Source: Pseudomonadota bacterium
GTDB lineage: Bacteria > Pseudomonadota > Gammaproteobacteria > Burkholderiales > Burkholderiaceae_F
NCBI GenBank assembly: GCA_021825945.1
Contig: JAKAFN010000008.1
Span: forward strand, 1 to 64,000
Length of the DNA stretch: 64,000 bases
Reading direction: 5' to 3'
In this document: in pieces, positions 15,184 through 24,444 of the stretch
How the letters are laid out: every line of letters starts with the position of its first letter
Numbering within the stretch: position 1 is the first letter of the stretch
The notes under the pieces: generated by a model
Told to the model about the DNA's origin: nothing
Seen by the model: the letters and a program-made list of their open reading frames with translations, nothing else
The model's database searches: none
Program-made: the position numbers and the translations under genes

Positions 15184-16575
15184 ATGAAACCGGTATTTCT
15201 CTGGACCGACGTTGCGATGTTCCTCTTGGTCGCCGCGTTGATGGCGTACGGACGCATCGTCGCGCGCACACCCCATCTCGCGGCGACCTGGCGACAGGCC
15301 TTCCTGCGTCCCGCCGGTGCGGTATCGATGACGGTGCTGCTCCTGTTTGCGACGGTCGGCATGCTCGACAGCCTGCACTACCGGACCGCGCTGCCCGGGG
15401 CCCCGGGCGAGGCGCCCGCGTGGTCGGCACGGACCGATTCGGCCCTCGATGCCTTGCTCGCACATCTGCGCGACAGCCAGGAAATGAGCTATTCGCGCCC
15501 GCTGGCGATCTACGGCTATGCCAAGCAGGTGACCTTGCTTCCCGATGGCAAGACGATCCGACGCTATCCCCGTCTGAAACACGCCGGACTCCACATCGAT
15601 GATGCCGCAGACGGCTGGGCCGCGGATGTGGCGACACGGGGGCTCTTCGGCGCGGCGGGAGGGATCGCTGCCTTCCTGGTCCTGTTCGCCGCAATCGTCA
15701 TGGTGATCCATCGCGAAGGCGGAGGAACGGTCTTCGCCATCTTCCGGGGCCAAACCCGCTATCCCCTTCGTGCCGTTTTGCTGACTCTGATGATTGCCTT
15801 CCTCCTCGGTGGCACCGTCGCCGGCCTGGCCACGAACTACCATGTGCTCGGAACCGACCGCACCGGACGCGACCTTCTGTACGTGGCGCTCAAAAGTATC
15901 CGCACCGCGCTCGTCATCGGCACCATGACGACGATCTTCACACTCCCCCTCGCCGTTGGCCTGGGGCTGCTCGCGGGGTATTTCCGGGGCTGGGTCGACG
16001 AAGCGATCCAATACCTCTACACGGTGGTCAATGCCATCCCCTACGTCCTGCTGATTGCCGCCTCCGTGCTGATGCTGATGGTGTTCATCGATAAGCACCC
16101 CGACTGGTTTCCGACCATGGCCAATCGCACCGATGCGCGTCTCTTCTTCCTGTGTGTGATCCTCGGTCTGGGATCCTGGACCGACCTGTGCCGATTGGTG
16201 CGTGGCGAAGTGCTCAAACTGCGCGAACTCGAGTTCATCCAAGCCGCCGAAGCGTTCGGCGTACCCGCCTTGCGCATCCTGCGCGTGCATCTTCTGCCGA
16301 ACATCATGCACATGGTGCTGATCAACGTCGTGATCCGGTTCTCCGATCTGGTCCTTGCCGAGGCGACGCTCTCCTACGTCGGGATCGGCGTGGATCCATC
16401 GATGGCCAGCTTCGGCACGATGATCAACACCGCGCGCCTCGAACTCGCGCGCGAGCCGGTGATCTGGTGGACGCTCGTTACGGCGTTCGCGTTCATGGTC
16501 ACCCTGGTCCTTTCCGCCAACTATTTCGCCGATGCCGTGCGCGACGCGTTCGATCCGCGCGCGGCCCGGAGGTGA
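15184..16575 (+). CDS. ABC transporter permease, DppC/OppC type, with long insertion
   Basis: 463-residue inner-membrane permease. ATG 15184 lies 8 bp after the first permease; a longer open frame upstream overlaps that gene and is rejected. After the first helix there is a non-membrane insertion of about 130 residues (around 75-160) before the next segment. The usual domain follows, with GTDRTGRDLL and the EAA loop ELEFIQAAEAFGVPALRILRVHLLPN. The family usually has about 300 residues, so the N-terminal half is expanded. It pairs with the DppB-like subunit. Confidence 0.9.
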   Translation: MKPVFLWTDVAMFLLVAALMAYGRIVARTPHLAATWRQAFLRPAGAVSMTVLLLFATVGMLDSLHYRTALPGAPGEAPAWSARTDSALDALLAHLRDSQEMSYSRPLAIYGYAKQVTLLPDGKTIRRYPRLKHAGLHIDDAADGWAADVATRGLFGAAGGIAAFLVLFAAIVMVIHREGGGTVFAIFRGQTRYPLRAVLLTLMIAFLLGGTVAGLATNYHVLGTDRTGRDLLYVALKSIRTALVIGTMTTIFTLPLAVGLGLLAGYFRGWVDEAIQYLYTVVNAIPYVLLIAASVLMLMVFIDKHPDWFPTMANRTDARLFFLCVILGLGSWTDLCRLVRGEVLKLRELEFIQAAEAFGVPALRILRVHLLPNIMHMVLINVVIRFSDLVLAEATLSYVGIGVDPSMASFGTMINTARLELAREPVIWWTLVTAFAFMVTLVLSANYFADAVRDAFDPRAARR

Positions 16576-16578
16576 CGG

Positions 16579-18501
16579 ATGCTGCGCGTAGCCGGCCTGC
16601 GTACGGAAATCGCCACCGGAACCGCGGTGGTCGTCGCCGTAGACGGGGCGACGTTCGCCATTGCCAAAGGAGAGACCTTCGCGCTCGTCGGCGAATCCGG
16701 TTGCGGAAAATCGGTGACTGCACTGTCGGTGATGCGCCTGCTGCCCGACAACGCCCGGGTGGGCGGGGGCGTAATCGAGATCGACGGCACCGACATCGTG
16801 GCCCTTCCGGAAGCGCGTATGCGCGATCTGCGCGGTCGGCGGGTCGGTATCGTGTTCCAGGAACCGGCGACCAGCCTCGATCCGGTGATGACCGTCGGCG
16901 CGCAGGTGGTCGAAACGATCGAACGCCATACGCCGCGCCGCGGCGCGGCGGCACGCCAATGTGCGGTGGACTGGCTGCGGCGCGTCGGCATTCCCGAACC
17001 GGAACGGCGCTTCCACAGCTACCCGTTCGAGCTTTCGGGGGGGCAGAAGCAGCGCGTGATGATCGCGGTCGCGCTTGCGGCGGAACCGGAACTGCTGATC
17101 GCCGACGAGCCGACGACCGCGCTCGATGTCACCATTCAGGCGCAGATCCTCGATCTGTTGCGCGAATTGCAAGCCGAAAACGGCATGGCATTGCTACTCA
17201 TCACCCACGATTTGGCGATCGTCGCGCAGATGGCGCACCGCATTGCATTGATGTATGCCGGGCAGGTGGTCGAGACCGCGGCTGCGTCGGTATTCTTTTC
17301 GCGGCCATTGCATCCGTATGCGCGCGGACTGTTCGGCGCATTGCCCGACATGGCCAAGCGCGGCCAGACGCTGGAGGCCATCCCCGGAGCAGTTCCCGCG
17401 CTCGATCGCTCGTTCACCGCGTGCCGTTTCGCGGACCGGTGTTTCGCCGTCCGGCCCGACTGTCGGATGGGCGAGCCGGAGTTGATTCCTATCGAAGACG
17501 GCCACGAAGTGCGTTGCGTGCGCTATCGCGCCAATGCACAGTCCTCCGGCGCCGCGCCGTGGGATACGCCGATCGCCGGATGGGACGACGGAGACCCACG
17601 GGTGCAGGTCGGTTCCGCAACCACCCTCATCCCGGCGCCCTCCCGCGCGGCGGGAGAGCGCCGGGATGAGGACGCGGGCCATCGCAACATCGCTCCCCTC
17701 CTGGAAGTCGTGGACTATCGTGTCCATTTCCCCGTTCGCACGACCGGCCACTGGGTCACGACCCACGGCATTGCCAAGGCGGTGGACGGCGTTTCCTTCC
17801 GTCTCGATGCCGGTCGCACGCTGGCGCTGGTCGGGGAGTCCGGTTGCGGCAAGACCACCACCGGGAAGGCGATCCTGCAACTGCTGCGGGGCAAAGCGCG
17901 GATCGCCGGTCAGGCACGGCTCGATGGCGAAGACCTCGGATCGATGTCCGCCGATGCATTGCGTCGCGCCCGACGCGATATGCAGATCGTGTTCCAGGAT
18001 CCGCACGCATCGCTCAACCCTCGGATGCGCGTCGCGGAGATCCTCGAGGAAGGCCTGCTGGCGTTGCGGCCCGAAATCGATGCGGCGGAGCGTCGTGCGC
18101 GGACCGAGGCGTTGATGGAAATCGTTGGCCTGCGATCCGACGCCCGATTCCGTTATCCACATGAATTTTCGGGTGGCCAGCGCCAGCGCATCGCGATCGC
18201 TCGGGCACTGGCGGTGGATCCTCGACTCATCATCTGCGACGAGCCGACGTCCGCGCTCGACGTCTCGGTGCAGGCGCAGATCCTCAACTTGCTGCGCCGC
18301 TTGCAGCAGGAGCGGGGTATTGCCTATCTGTTCATCACCCACAATTTCGGCGTCGTCGAGTACCTGGCCGACGAGGTGGCGGTGATGACCGCCGGTCGGA
18401 TCGTCGAAGCCGGTCCGACGCAGGAGTTGATCGAACACCCGCAGGATCCGTACACTCGGACTCTGCTGGCTTCCGTGCCGCGGGTTCGAAAGCCATATTG
18501 A
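16579..18501 (+). CDS. ABC transporter ATPase with two fused nucleotide-binding domains
   Basis: 640-residue ATPase equivalent to DppD and DppF joined head to tail, as in YejF and GsiA. First domain (about 1-320): Walker A GESGCGKSVT, signature LSGGQKQRV, Walker B LLIADEPTTALD and the oligopeptide-type C-terminal Cys cluster (CRFADRCFAVRPDC). Second domain (about 375-640): Walker A GESGCGKTTTG, signature FSGGQRQRI, Walker B IICDEPTSALD. The linker at about 345-370 is encoded by a REP-like palindrome (17625-17671), which may mark where the two genes fused. It energises the two permeases just upstream. Confidence 0.93.
   Translation: MLRVAGLRTEIATGTAVVVAVDGATFAIAKGETFALVGESGCGKSVTALSVMRLLPDNARVGGGVIEIDGTDIVALPEARMRDLRGRRVGIVFQEPATSLDPVMTVGAQVVETIERHTPRRGAAARQCAVDWLRRVGIPEPERRFHSYPFELSGGQKQRVMIAVALAAEPELLIADEPTTALDVTIQAQILDLLRELQAENGMALLLITHDLAIVAQMAHRIALMYAGQVVETAAASVFFSRPLHPYARGLFGALPDMAKRGQTLEAIPGAVPALDRSFTACRFADRCFAVRPDCRMGEPELIPIEDGHEVRCVRYRANAQSSGAAPWDTPIAGWDDGDPRVQVGSATTLIPAPSRAAGERRDEDAGHRNIAPLLEVVDYRVHFPVRTTGHWVTTHGIAKAVDGVSFRLDAGRTLALVGESGCGKTTTGKAILQLLRGKARIAGQARLDGEDLGSMSADALRRARRDMQIVFQDPHASLNPRMRVAEILEEGLLALRPEIDAAERRARTEALMEIVGLRSDARFRYPHEFSGGQRQRIAIARALAVDPRLIICDEPTSALDVSVQAQILNLLRRLQQERGIAYLFITHNFGVVEYLADEVAVMTAGRIVEAGPTQELIEHPQDPYTRTLLASVPRVRKPY
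17625..17671. repeat. REP-like palindrome inside the ATPase linker
   Basis: A long inverted repeat with left arm CCTCATCCCGGCGC, inner arm CTCCCGC/GCGGGAG and right arm GCGCCGGGATGAGG. It is in frame and read through between the two ATPase domains. The arrangement resembles the intergenic palindrome at 38226-38264 (CCCTCACCC, CTCCCGC, GCGGGAG). Confidence 0.7.
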
Positions 18502-18546
18502 TCCGGCGGGTCATCGCCCAACCTACTGTTACGAGAGCCAGAGTCG

Positions 18547-19815
18547 ATGCTGGATTCCTCTGAATCCGATTCCGCTGATTTGCTCGATGACGATCGATAT
18601 CTGGCGGTGGCGGCGTCGTTCGGCGACAAACGATCCCTGGTCACCGCGCAGCCGATCTATTCCACCAATGGCATCAAACTGCTCGACACCGGCGCCCAGA
18701 TCGATACCCGGATCCTTGGCCGGCTGTTCGGACACAAGCTCGCGGAACCGCTCGACCGTTGCGTGGTGAGCAAGGAGGCGATTCGTTCCCGGGACATCGC
18801 TGCGCGCGCGCGCGAACTGGTGGCTGCGGTTCCGTTGCTGGCACACCTCGAGGCGGGTTTGGGGGCGAATTCGGCCAGGCTGTGGTCTGCTTGGGAACAC
18901 TGCCCGCTGCCGCCGGCGATCGCGATCCGGCTCACGGTGGCCCGCGACGCCGCGACCGACCTCTACGAGCATTCGCTGCGCTGTACGTTCCTGGCCGCGT
19001 TCATCGGGTTGGGAGGGCGGTTTTCCGATCGGGATCTGCAGCTGCTCGTCACGGCCGGTCTGCTGCATGACATGGGCATGATGCATGCGGATCCTGCGCA
19101 GTACGAAGGCGGAAAGCCACTCGACCCGGCGGCGCGGCGGGCGTTGCTCGCCCATCCGCTGACGGCGCAGTTGATCGCCCAGCGCGAACCGCTGCTCAGT
19201 CCCGCCGTGGCGTCGGCGATCGCCGAGCATCATGAACGGGTCGACGGCAGCGGCTACCCGCGAGCCTTGCATGGGGACGCGATCGGCAAACTCGGACGCG
19301 CCTTGGCATTGGCCGAGGTTGCGACCGGTGTCGTCGATCGTCACCCCGAAGAATCTTTCGGTTTGCTCGCGCCGCTGCTGCGGTTCAATCGCCGGAGCTT
19401 CGATGTCGGCTTGTGCGATGCGCTGCTCGCTGCGTTGCCGAGGACGGCGCCCGGGGAGGCCACCGCGGCGGCTGGTAATGCTGCGTTCGATGCTGCGGTT
19501 GCCCGGATCGATTCCTGGAAGCGGATTTCCGAGTCGCTGCAAGAGAACGATCAGGATGTCGCCACGGCATTCATCGACGCGCGGATCGACCGATTGTGCC
19601 GATGGCTCGCGGATGCCGGGGTGGACGACCCGCAGGCGGCGCTCGAGGTTGCCCGGGATGAGCCGGCTTTGCAGTGGGAGATTGCCGCGCTTGCGCGCGA
19701 GGCGGGTTGGCATCTGCGCCAGATCGCGTACGAAGTCTCGGAGCGCTGGCCGCAGTCGCCGTCGAGCCGCGTTGGCGAGTGGATCGTCATGATCCGGGGA
19801 TCGACGTTGGTGTAA
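18547..19815 (+). CDS. HD-GYP domain phosphodiesterase-like protein
   Basis: 422 residues. An N-terminal region (about 1-150) of no recognised fold is followed by an HD-GYP domain (about 145-290). It has YEHSLRCTFLAAF, the HD pair LLHDMGM, a downstream metal-site His (AHPLTAQL), and EHHERVDGSGYP, the HHE..DGSGYP signature. Such enzymes hydrolyse cyclic di-GMP. The C-terminal 120 residues are helical and unassigned. It stands alone between the ABC operon and the hydrogenase maturation genes; I see no reason to tie it to either. Confidence 0.85.
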   Translation: MLDSSESDSADLLDDDRYLAVAASFGDKRSLVTAQPIYSTNGIKLLDTGAQIDTRILGRLFGHKLAEPLDRCVVSKEAIRSRDIAARARELVAAVPLLAHLEAGLGANSARLWSAWEHCPLPPAIAIRLTVARDAATDLYEHSLRCTFLAAFIGLGGRFSDRDLQLLVTAGLLHDMGMMHADPAQYEGGKPLDPAARRALLAHPLTAQLIAQREPLLSPAVASAIAEHHERVDGSGYPRALHGDAIGKLGRALALAEVATGVVDRHPEESFGLLAPLLRFNRRSFDVGLCDALLAALPRTAPGEATAAAGNAAFDAAVARIDSWKRISESLQENDQDVATAFIDARIDRLCRWLADAGVDDPQAALEVARDEPALQWEIAALAREAGWHLRQIAYEVSERWPQSPSSRVGEWIVMIRGSTLV

Positions 19816-19929
19816 AGCGAACGGGTATCTGGAATCGTGATATTTCCCGTCCCAGCCCGCCGGCATCGATGGGCCTGGGGGCGGAGTTCGTGCCCGGCCG
19901 GACGCGCCGTTTCTTTCGCGCACGCATGC

Positions 19930-20262
19930 GCCGCGAGCGGTGGTCGACGAGGTCGACGATCTGCCGGCGCAGGAAGAGGTGTCCTGCCCGATCGATGGCC
20001 TGCGGCCGGGTGCCTATCCAGGAGACCGCATTTCCGTCGGTGTGGCGCGTCCAGATCCCGGCTCCCGACGGCTCGGCGGCCGAAGACCGGATCGACCCGT
20101 CCGGGAAACGTGTGGTGGCTGCAACACTTCCACAACATGAGGCAGATGATTCTGAATACCATCGAGATCGGCGGTCTGCCGATCGACGCGCAGGCTGCGG
20201 TGCAGGATTACGAAGACGGTTGCGAGCGGCTGGGTGAGTGGCTCGCCGCCGTGGAGGATTGA
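19930..20262 (+). pseudogene. Remnant of hupH/hyaF hydrogenase expression gene
   Basis: Pieces of the HyaF/HupH family can be read in three frames. EEVSCPIDGLRPG, then PIQETAFPSVWRVQIPAPDG, correspond to the middle motif of HyaF (EVSVRIQ..., IQEAIFCGLWRV). VWWLQHFHNMRQMILNTIEI, continuing GGLPIDAQAAVQDYEDGCERL, matches the HyaF C-terminus (VWHLRC..., IPEVVLAAPEDLVDSAQRL). At least one frameshift and a deletion of roughly 140 codons separate them. The position directly before a rubredoxin gene is where hupH lies in hup operons. The alignment was done by eye from memory of the family. I see nothing else in 19816-19929. Confidence 0.55.
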
Positions 20263-20263
20263 C

Positions 20264-20473
20264 GTGAGCGCAGGATTCGAGCGAAACGCGGTCGACGAAC
20301 CGCTCCCGGCCGACACCCGGATGGAGTGTGGCATCTGCTGGTACATCTACGATCCCGCTTGGGGGGACGCCGACGGCGGCGTGGCGCGCGGTACCGCATT
20401 CGCGGATCTGCCCGAGCATTGGGCCTGTCCTTGCTGCGATGCGCCGCGGGAGCGGTTCCTGCGCTCTGTCTAG
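20264..20473 (+). CDS. Rubredoxin (HupI-like)
   Basis: 69-residue one-iron electron-transfer protein. GTG 20264 is preferred because GGAGG lies 5 bases upstream. The iron ligands are in ECGICWYIYDPAWGD and HWACPCCDA, the two CxxC motifs of rubredoxin. In hup operons a rubredoxin (HupI) sits between hupH and the hyp genes and is used for hydrogenase assembly under oxygen, which fits this context. Confidence 0.9.
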   Translation: MSAGFERNAVDEPLPADTRMECGICWYIYDPAWGDADGGVARGTAFADLPEHWACPCCDAPRERFLRSV

Positions 20474-20504
20474 GCCGGAACGGGGCCGGGTCGGGGCATG
20501 GACC

Positions 20505-20846
20505 ATGCATGAGATGTCGCTGGCGCATGGTGTGCTGCAGATCCTCGAAGAGGCAGCCGCCCGGGAGGGGTTCGGTCGGGTCAAGACCGTATGGCTGGAG
20601 ATCGGTGCGTTGGCGGCGGTCGAACCCGCGTCGCTTTCCTTTTGTTTCGATGTCGTCACGCGAGGCAGCCTTGCCGAAGGCGCCCGGCTCGAAATGCTGC
20701 GTACGCCCGGAACCGCGTGGTGCATGTCCTGCGGTCGGAGCGTGCCGCTGTCGGAAAGCGCGGGCGCCTGCCCCCTCTGCGGGAGCTATCAGGTGCAGCT
20801 GACCGGGGGCACGGAAATGCGGGTGCGGGAACTCGACGTGGAGTGA
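20505..20846 (+). CDS. hypA: Hydrogenase nickel-insertion protein HypA
   Basis: 113-residue nickel metallochaperone that works with HypB to load nickel into [NiFe]-hydrogenase. The nickel-binding N-terminus MHEMSLA fixes the start at ATG 20505. The zinc site is formed by CMSCGR and CPLCGS at about 73-95. First of the hypABFCDE series, 31 bp after rubredoxin. Confidence 0.96.
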   Translation: MHEMSLAHGVLQILEEAAAREGFGRVKTVWLEIGALAAVEPASLSFCFDVVTRGSLAEGARLEMLRTPGTAWCMSCGRSVPLSESAGACPLCGSYQVQLTGGTEMRVRELDVE

Positions 20847-20857
20847 AAGGAGCGGCG

Positions 20858-21715
20858 ATGTGCAATACCTGCGGCTGCGGCGGCGACGATGCCCGGATCG
20901 AAGGATCTTCGCATCGACATGATCAGGCCCACGACGCGGATCACGATCACGGTTATGCGCATGGCCACGATCACGACCGGGAACAGGGCGACGAGCATGC
21001 CCATGCCGCCGGATCTCCGGGAGGCGACGGCCGCTCCCGCCTGTTGCGGCTGGAACGGGACATCCTCGCCAAGAACGACCGGTTCGCGGGGGCGAACCGG
21101 TCGCGCCTCGCGGACCGGGGGATTTTTGCGGTCAATCTCGTTTCGAGTCCCGGATCCGGGAAGACCACGCTGCTCGTGCGGACGATCGAGGCATTGCGCC
21201 CCCGGGTTCCGATTGCCGTGATCGAAGGCGATCAGCAAACCCACCGCGATGCCGAGCGCATCCGCGCGACGGGTGCCCCGGCGGTGCAGATCAACACCGG
21301 CAAGGGTTGTCACCTCGACGCGCATATGGTTGGCCACGCGATGGACCGACTCGCCGGGGAGTCGGCGCTGCCCGAAGGCGGCGTCCTCATGATCGAGAAC
21401 GTCGGAAACCTAGTGTGTCCGGCGGCCTTCGATCTCGGCGAGTCCCACAAGGTCGCGGTCCTTTCGGTGACCGAAGGCGAGGACAAGCCGATCAAGTATC
21501 CCGACATGTTTCGGGCCGCGAGCCTGATGCTGCTGAACAAGTGCGATCTGCTTCCCCATCTGCGCTTCGACGTCGAGGCCGCGATCGGATATGCGCGACG
21601 CGTGAATCCGGCGATCGAGATCATCCGCGTGTCGGCGGAGTCGGGCGAGGGGATGGCGGCGTGGTGCGCCTGGGTGGAGGCCGGCGTTGCCGCGGCCCTC
21701 CGGCCCTCGCGATGA
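20858..21715 (+). CDS. hypB: Hydrogenase nickel-insertion GTPase HypB
   Basis: 285-residue SIMIBI GTPase. AAAGGAG lies ahead of ATG 20858. The N-terminus has the high-affinity nickel motif CNTCGCGG and a His/Asp-rich stretch (about 18-50, with [12 protein letters not shown]) for nickel storage. The G domain shows P-loop SSPGSGKTT, the metal-binding CH pair in [19 protein letters not shown] and NKCDLL. It follows hypA by 11 bp. Confidence 0.96.
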   Translation: MCNTCGCGGDDARIEGSSHRHDQAHDADHDHGYAHGHDHDREQGDEHAHAAGSPGGDGRSRLLRLERDILAKNDRFAGANRSRLADRGIFAVNLVSSPGSGKTTLLVRTIEALRPRVPIAVIEGDQQTHRDAERIRATGAPAVQINTGKGCHLDAHMVGHAMDRLAGESALPEGGVLMIENVGNLVCPAAFDLGESHKVAVLSVTEGEDKPIKYPDMFRAASLMLLNKCDLLPHLRFDVEAAIGYARRVNPAIEIIRVSAESGEGMAAWCAWVEAGVAAALRPSR

Positions 21716-21807
21716 TGAGGTTGGCGGATTCCGCGCATCGCGACGACGGCCGGCGTTTCCTTTTTTCGGGGCGGCGCACGCCGCCATGACGTTCGAGAGG
21801 CACATCG

Positions 21808-24201
21808 ATGATCGAAAGGCGGCGCATCCACGTGCGTGGCCTGGTCCAGGGGGTCGGGTTCCGTCCTTTCGTTTGGCAGGTCGCCACGGAACTGAACCTG
21901 TCGGGCTGGGTACGCAACGACGCTGCCGGAGTCGAGATCGCGGCGGAGGGCGATCCGACGCGGATTCGGGAACTGGTGACGCGCTTGCGCAGCGAAGCGC
22001 CGTCCCACGCGCGGGTGGATGCGATTCGTGTCGATCCGGTTCCGGCGCGGGGCGAACACGGCTTCGTGATCGTGACCAGCGCAACCGGCGCACCGGGGGC
22101 GGCACGCATGACGATCGGGCCGGATACCGGAGTATGCGGGCAGTGCCTCGAAGAACTGTTCGATCCCGCATCGCGGCGCTGGCGTCACCCGTTCATCACC
22201 TGCACCCATTGCGGCCCGCGCTTTACCTTGACCCATGGCTTGCCTTATGACCGTTCCCGGACCAGCATGGCGCGGTTTCCGATGTGTGTGGGGTGCGCGC
22301 GGGAATATGCGGATCCGGGGGACCGGCGCTTCCATGCCGAACCGGTGTGCTGCCCCGAATGCGGGCCGCGCCTGCGTCTGCACGACGGGAAGGGAAACGT
22401 GCACGTGGGCGACCCGATCGCGCAAGTCCTGGCCTGGTTGCGCCGCGGCGCCATCGTCGCGATCAAGGGGTTGGGAGGCTTCCATCTGGCGTGCGATGCC
22501 CGCAACCCGCAGGCGGTCGCGCGTTTGCGCGCGCGCAAGGAGCGCGAGCGCAAGCCGTTCGCCGTGATGGGGGCGAACGTAGCGTCGTTGCGCCGCATTG
22601 CACGGATCGACGACGTGGAATGCGCCCTGTTGGAGGCGGACGAACGCCCGGTCGTACTGTGCGCCAAGGCCGCGCCTCCTCGGTTCTCGCACTCGAACGA
22701 TGGCAGCGGGAATGGCAGCGGGAATGGCGGCGGTACGGGTGCGGACCCGGAAATCTCCGACGGCATCGCCCCGGGCCTGCAAACCTTCGGTCTGATGCTG
22801 CCGTCGACTCCGATCCAGTGGCTTCTGTTCCACGAAGCGGCGGGGCGGCCCGCGGGCACGGCGTGGTCGGCTGCGCCGCAGGAACTGCTGCTGGTCATGA
22901 CCAGTGCCAACCTGGGGGGAGAGCCCCTGCTCTCGGACAACGACGAGGTCGCCGAACGCTTGGCCGGCGACCCGCCGATCGCCGACGCGATCCTCGATCA
23001 CGACCGCGAGATTCTCGTCCGCTGCGACGACAGCGTGCGCTCGGCGCACGGTTTCGTGCGGCGTGCACGCGGATTCGTGCCGCAGGCGATTCGTTTGCCG
23101 CGTCCCGGCCCATCGATCATCGCCTTCGGCGGCGGGTACAAGAATACGGTGTGCATCACGCGCGGCGACCAAGCCTACGTTTCGCAGCACATCGGTGATC
23201 TGGACAACGCCGCGGCCGTGCGGTTCCTCGAGCGCACGGTGGACCACCTGCTGGGTGTCGTCGATGTGGCGCCGGCGGCCGCCGCGTGCGACCTGCACCC
23301 GGACTTCGCCTCGAGTCGCGTGGCGGCGGAGTTTGCGGAGCGCGCCGGAATCACCCTGATCCCGGTGCAGCACCACCACGCGCACATCGCCGCGGTGCTC
23401 GCCGAGCACGGCCGGGACGGGGAAGCTGCGCTGGGACTTGCCGTCGACGGCGTCGGTCTGGGAAGCGACGGCGGAGTCTGGGGAGGAGAGCTCCTGCGAC
23501 TGCAGGGTGCGCGTTGCGACCGGATCGGCCACCTTGCGCCCCTTGGGTTGCCCGGCGGGGACCGGGCGGCGCGTGAGCCGTGGCGGATGGCGGCGGCAGC
23601 GTTGCACCGCATGGGGCGCGGCGGCGAGATCGGCCGCCGGTTCCCGGCCCATCCCGGCGCGCCGACGATTGCCGACATGCTCGCGCGGGGGCTGCACAGC
23701 CCCCCCACGACCAGTCTGGGCCGCGTGTTCGATGCGGCGGCGGCCTTGCTGGGCGTGTGCGAAACCGCGGCCTACGAAGGGGAAGCGGCGATGCGACTGG
23801 AGGGGCTGGCGCGCACCGTCCCCCATTCCCGGTTCCTCGTTGATGCGCGGGGCAGGGGGGAGGGGGGTTTTTGGCGCATTGACCGCGAGGGAGCGCTCGA
23901 CCTGCTGCCGCTGCTGGCATTCCTGGCGGATTGTCGCGAGCCCGCCCATGGGGCCGCGGTGTTCCACGCGACGCTGGCGCGGGCGCTGGCGGAATGGGTC
24001 ATCCGGGCCGCCGAGCGCACCGGCATCACGGTGGTCGCCGGGGGGGGAGGTTGCCTGCTCAATTCCCGGCTCGCCTTGGCGTTGCGCGGCCATCTCCAGG
24101 ACGGCGGATTGACGTTTCTGGAGGCCCGGCAGTTACCGCCCAACGATGGTGGGCTGAGCCTGGGGCAGGCGTGGGTTGCGATCCAAACCGTACGGAGTTG
24201 A
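21808..24201 (+). CDS. hypF: Carbamoyltransferase HypF
   Basis: 797-residue enzyme that activates carbamoyl phosphate and transfers the carbamoyl group to HypE for making the cyanide ligands of the active site. Domain order: acylphosphatase (GLVQGVGFRPFVWQ, 1-90), zinc fingers (CGQCLEELF..CTHCGPRF and CVGCARE..CCPECGP, about 105-190), YrdC-like (about 200-390), Kae1-like C-terminus with VQHHHAHIAAVLAEHG. A Gly/Ser/Asn-rich insert (about 290-312, GSGNGSGNGGGTG) interrupts the YrdC-like part. It follows hypB after 92 bp. Confidence 0.96.
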   Translation: MIERRRIHVRGLVQGVGFRPFVWQVATELNLSGWVRNDAAGVEIAAEGDPTRIRELVTRLRSEAPSHARVDAIRVDPVPARGEHGFVIVTSATGAPGAARMTIGPDTGVCGQCLEELFDPASRRWRHPFITCTHCGPRFTLTHGLPYDRSRTSMARFPMCVGCAREYADPGDRRFHAEPVCCPECGPRLRLHDGKGNVHVGDPIAQVLAWLRRGAIVAIKGLGGFHLACDARNPQAVARLRARKERERKPFAVMGANVASLRRIARIDDVECALLEADERPVVLCAKAAPPRFSHSNDGSGNGSGNGGGTGADPEISDGIAPGLQTFGLMLPSTPIQWLLFHEAAGRPAGTAWSAAPQELLLVMTSANLGGEPLLSDNDEVAERLAGDPPIADAILDHDREILVRCDDSVRSAHGFVRRARGFVPQAIRLPRPGPSIIAFGGGYKNTVCITRGDQAYVSQHIGDLDNAAAVRFLERTVDHLLGVVDVAPAAAACDLHPDFASSRVAAEFAERAGITLIPVQHHHAHIAAVLAEHGRDGEAALGLAVDGVGLGSDGGVWGGELLRLQGARCDRIGHLAPLGLPGGDRAAREPWRMAAAALHRMGRGGEIGRRFPAHPGAPTIADMLARGLHSPPTTSLGRVFDAAAALLGVCETAAYEGEAAMRLEGLARTVPHSRFLVDARGRGEGGFWRIDREGALDLLPLLAFLADCREPAHGAAVFHATLARALAEWVIRAAERTGITVVAGGGGCLLNSRLALALRGHLQDGGLTFLEARQLPPNDGGLSLGQAWVAIQTVRS

Positions 24202-24204
24202 ACG

Positions 24205-24444
24205 ATGTGCTTGGCGATACCGGTGCGTGTGGTGCATCTTTCGTCTTCCGATACGGCGACGGTCGATCTGGGCGGGGTGCGCAGGGAGATTTCGCTGGCG
24301 TTGGTGGAGGGGGTCGCGGTGGGCGACTATGTCATCGTCCACGTCGGCTACGCCTTGCAGAAACTCGACACCGACGAAGCGCTGCGTACGCTCGAACTAT
24401 TTCGCGCCTTGGGCGACGCCGCGGTCACAGGGGATCCGCGATGA
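24205..24444 (+). CDS. hypC: Hydrogenase maturation chaperone HypC
   Basis: 79-residue OB-fold chaperone that carries the Fe(CN)2CO precursor with HypD. It begins MCLAIPVRV; the Cys after Met is essential and fixes the start. The family GDYVIVHVGYALQ segment is at about 40-52. It starts 3 bp after hypF and overlaps hypD by ATGA. Confidence 0.96.
   Translation: MCLAIPVRVVHLSSSDTATVDLGGVRREISLALVEGVAVGDYVIVHVGYALQKLDTDEALRTLELFRALGDAAVTGDPR

Noticed and set aside
21310..24093. A 927-codon minus-strand frame across hypB and hypF
   Set aside because: Shadow of two clearly conserved plus-strand genes; no family composition, no start signal.
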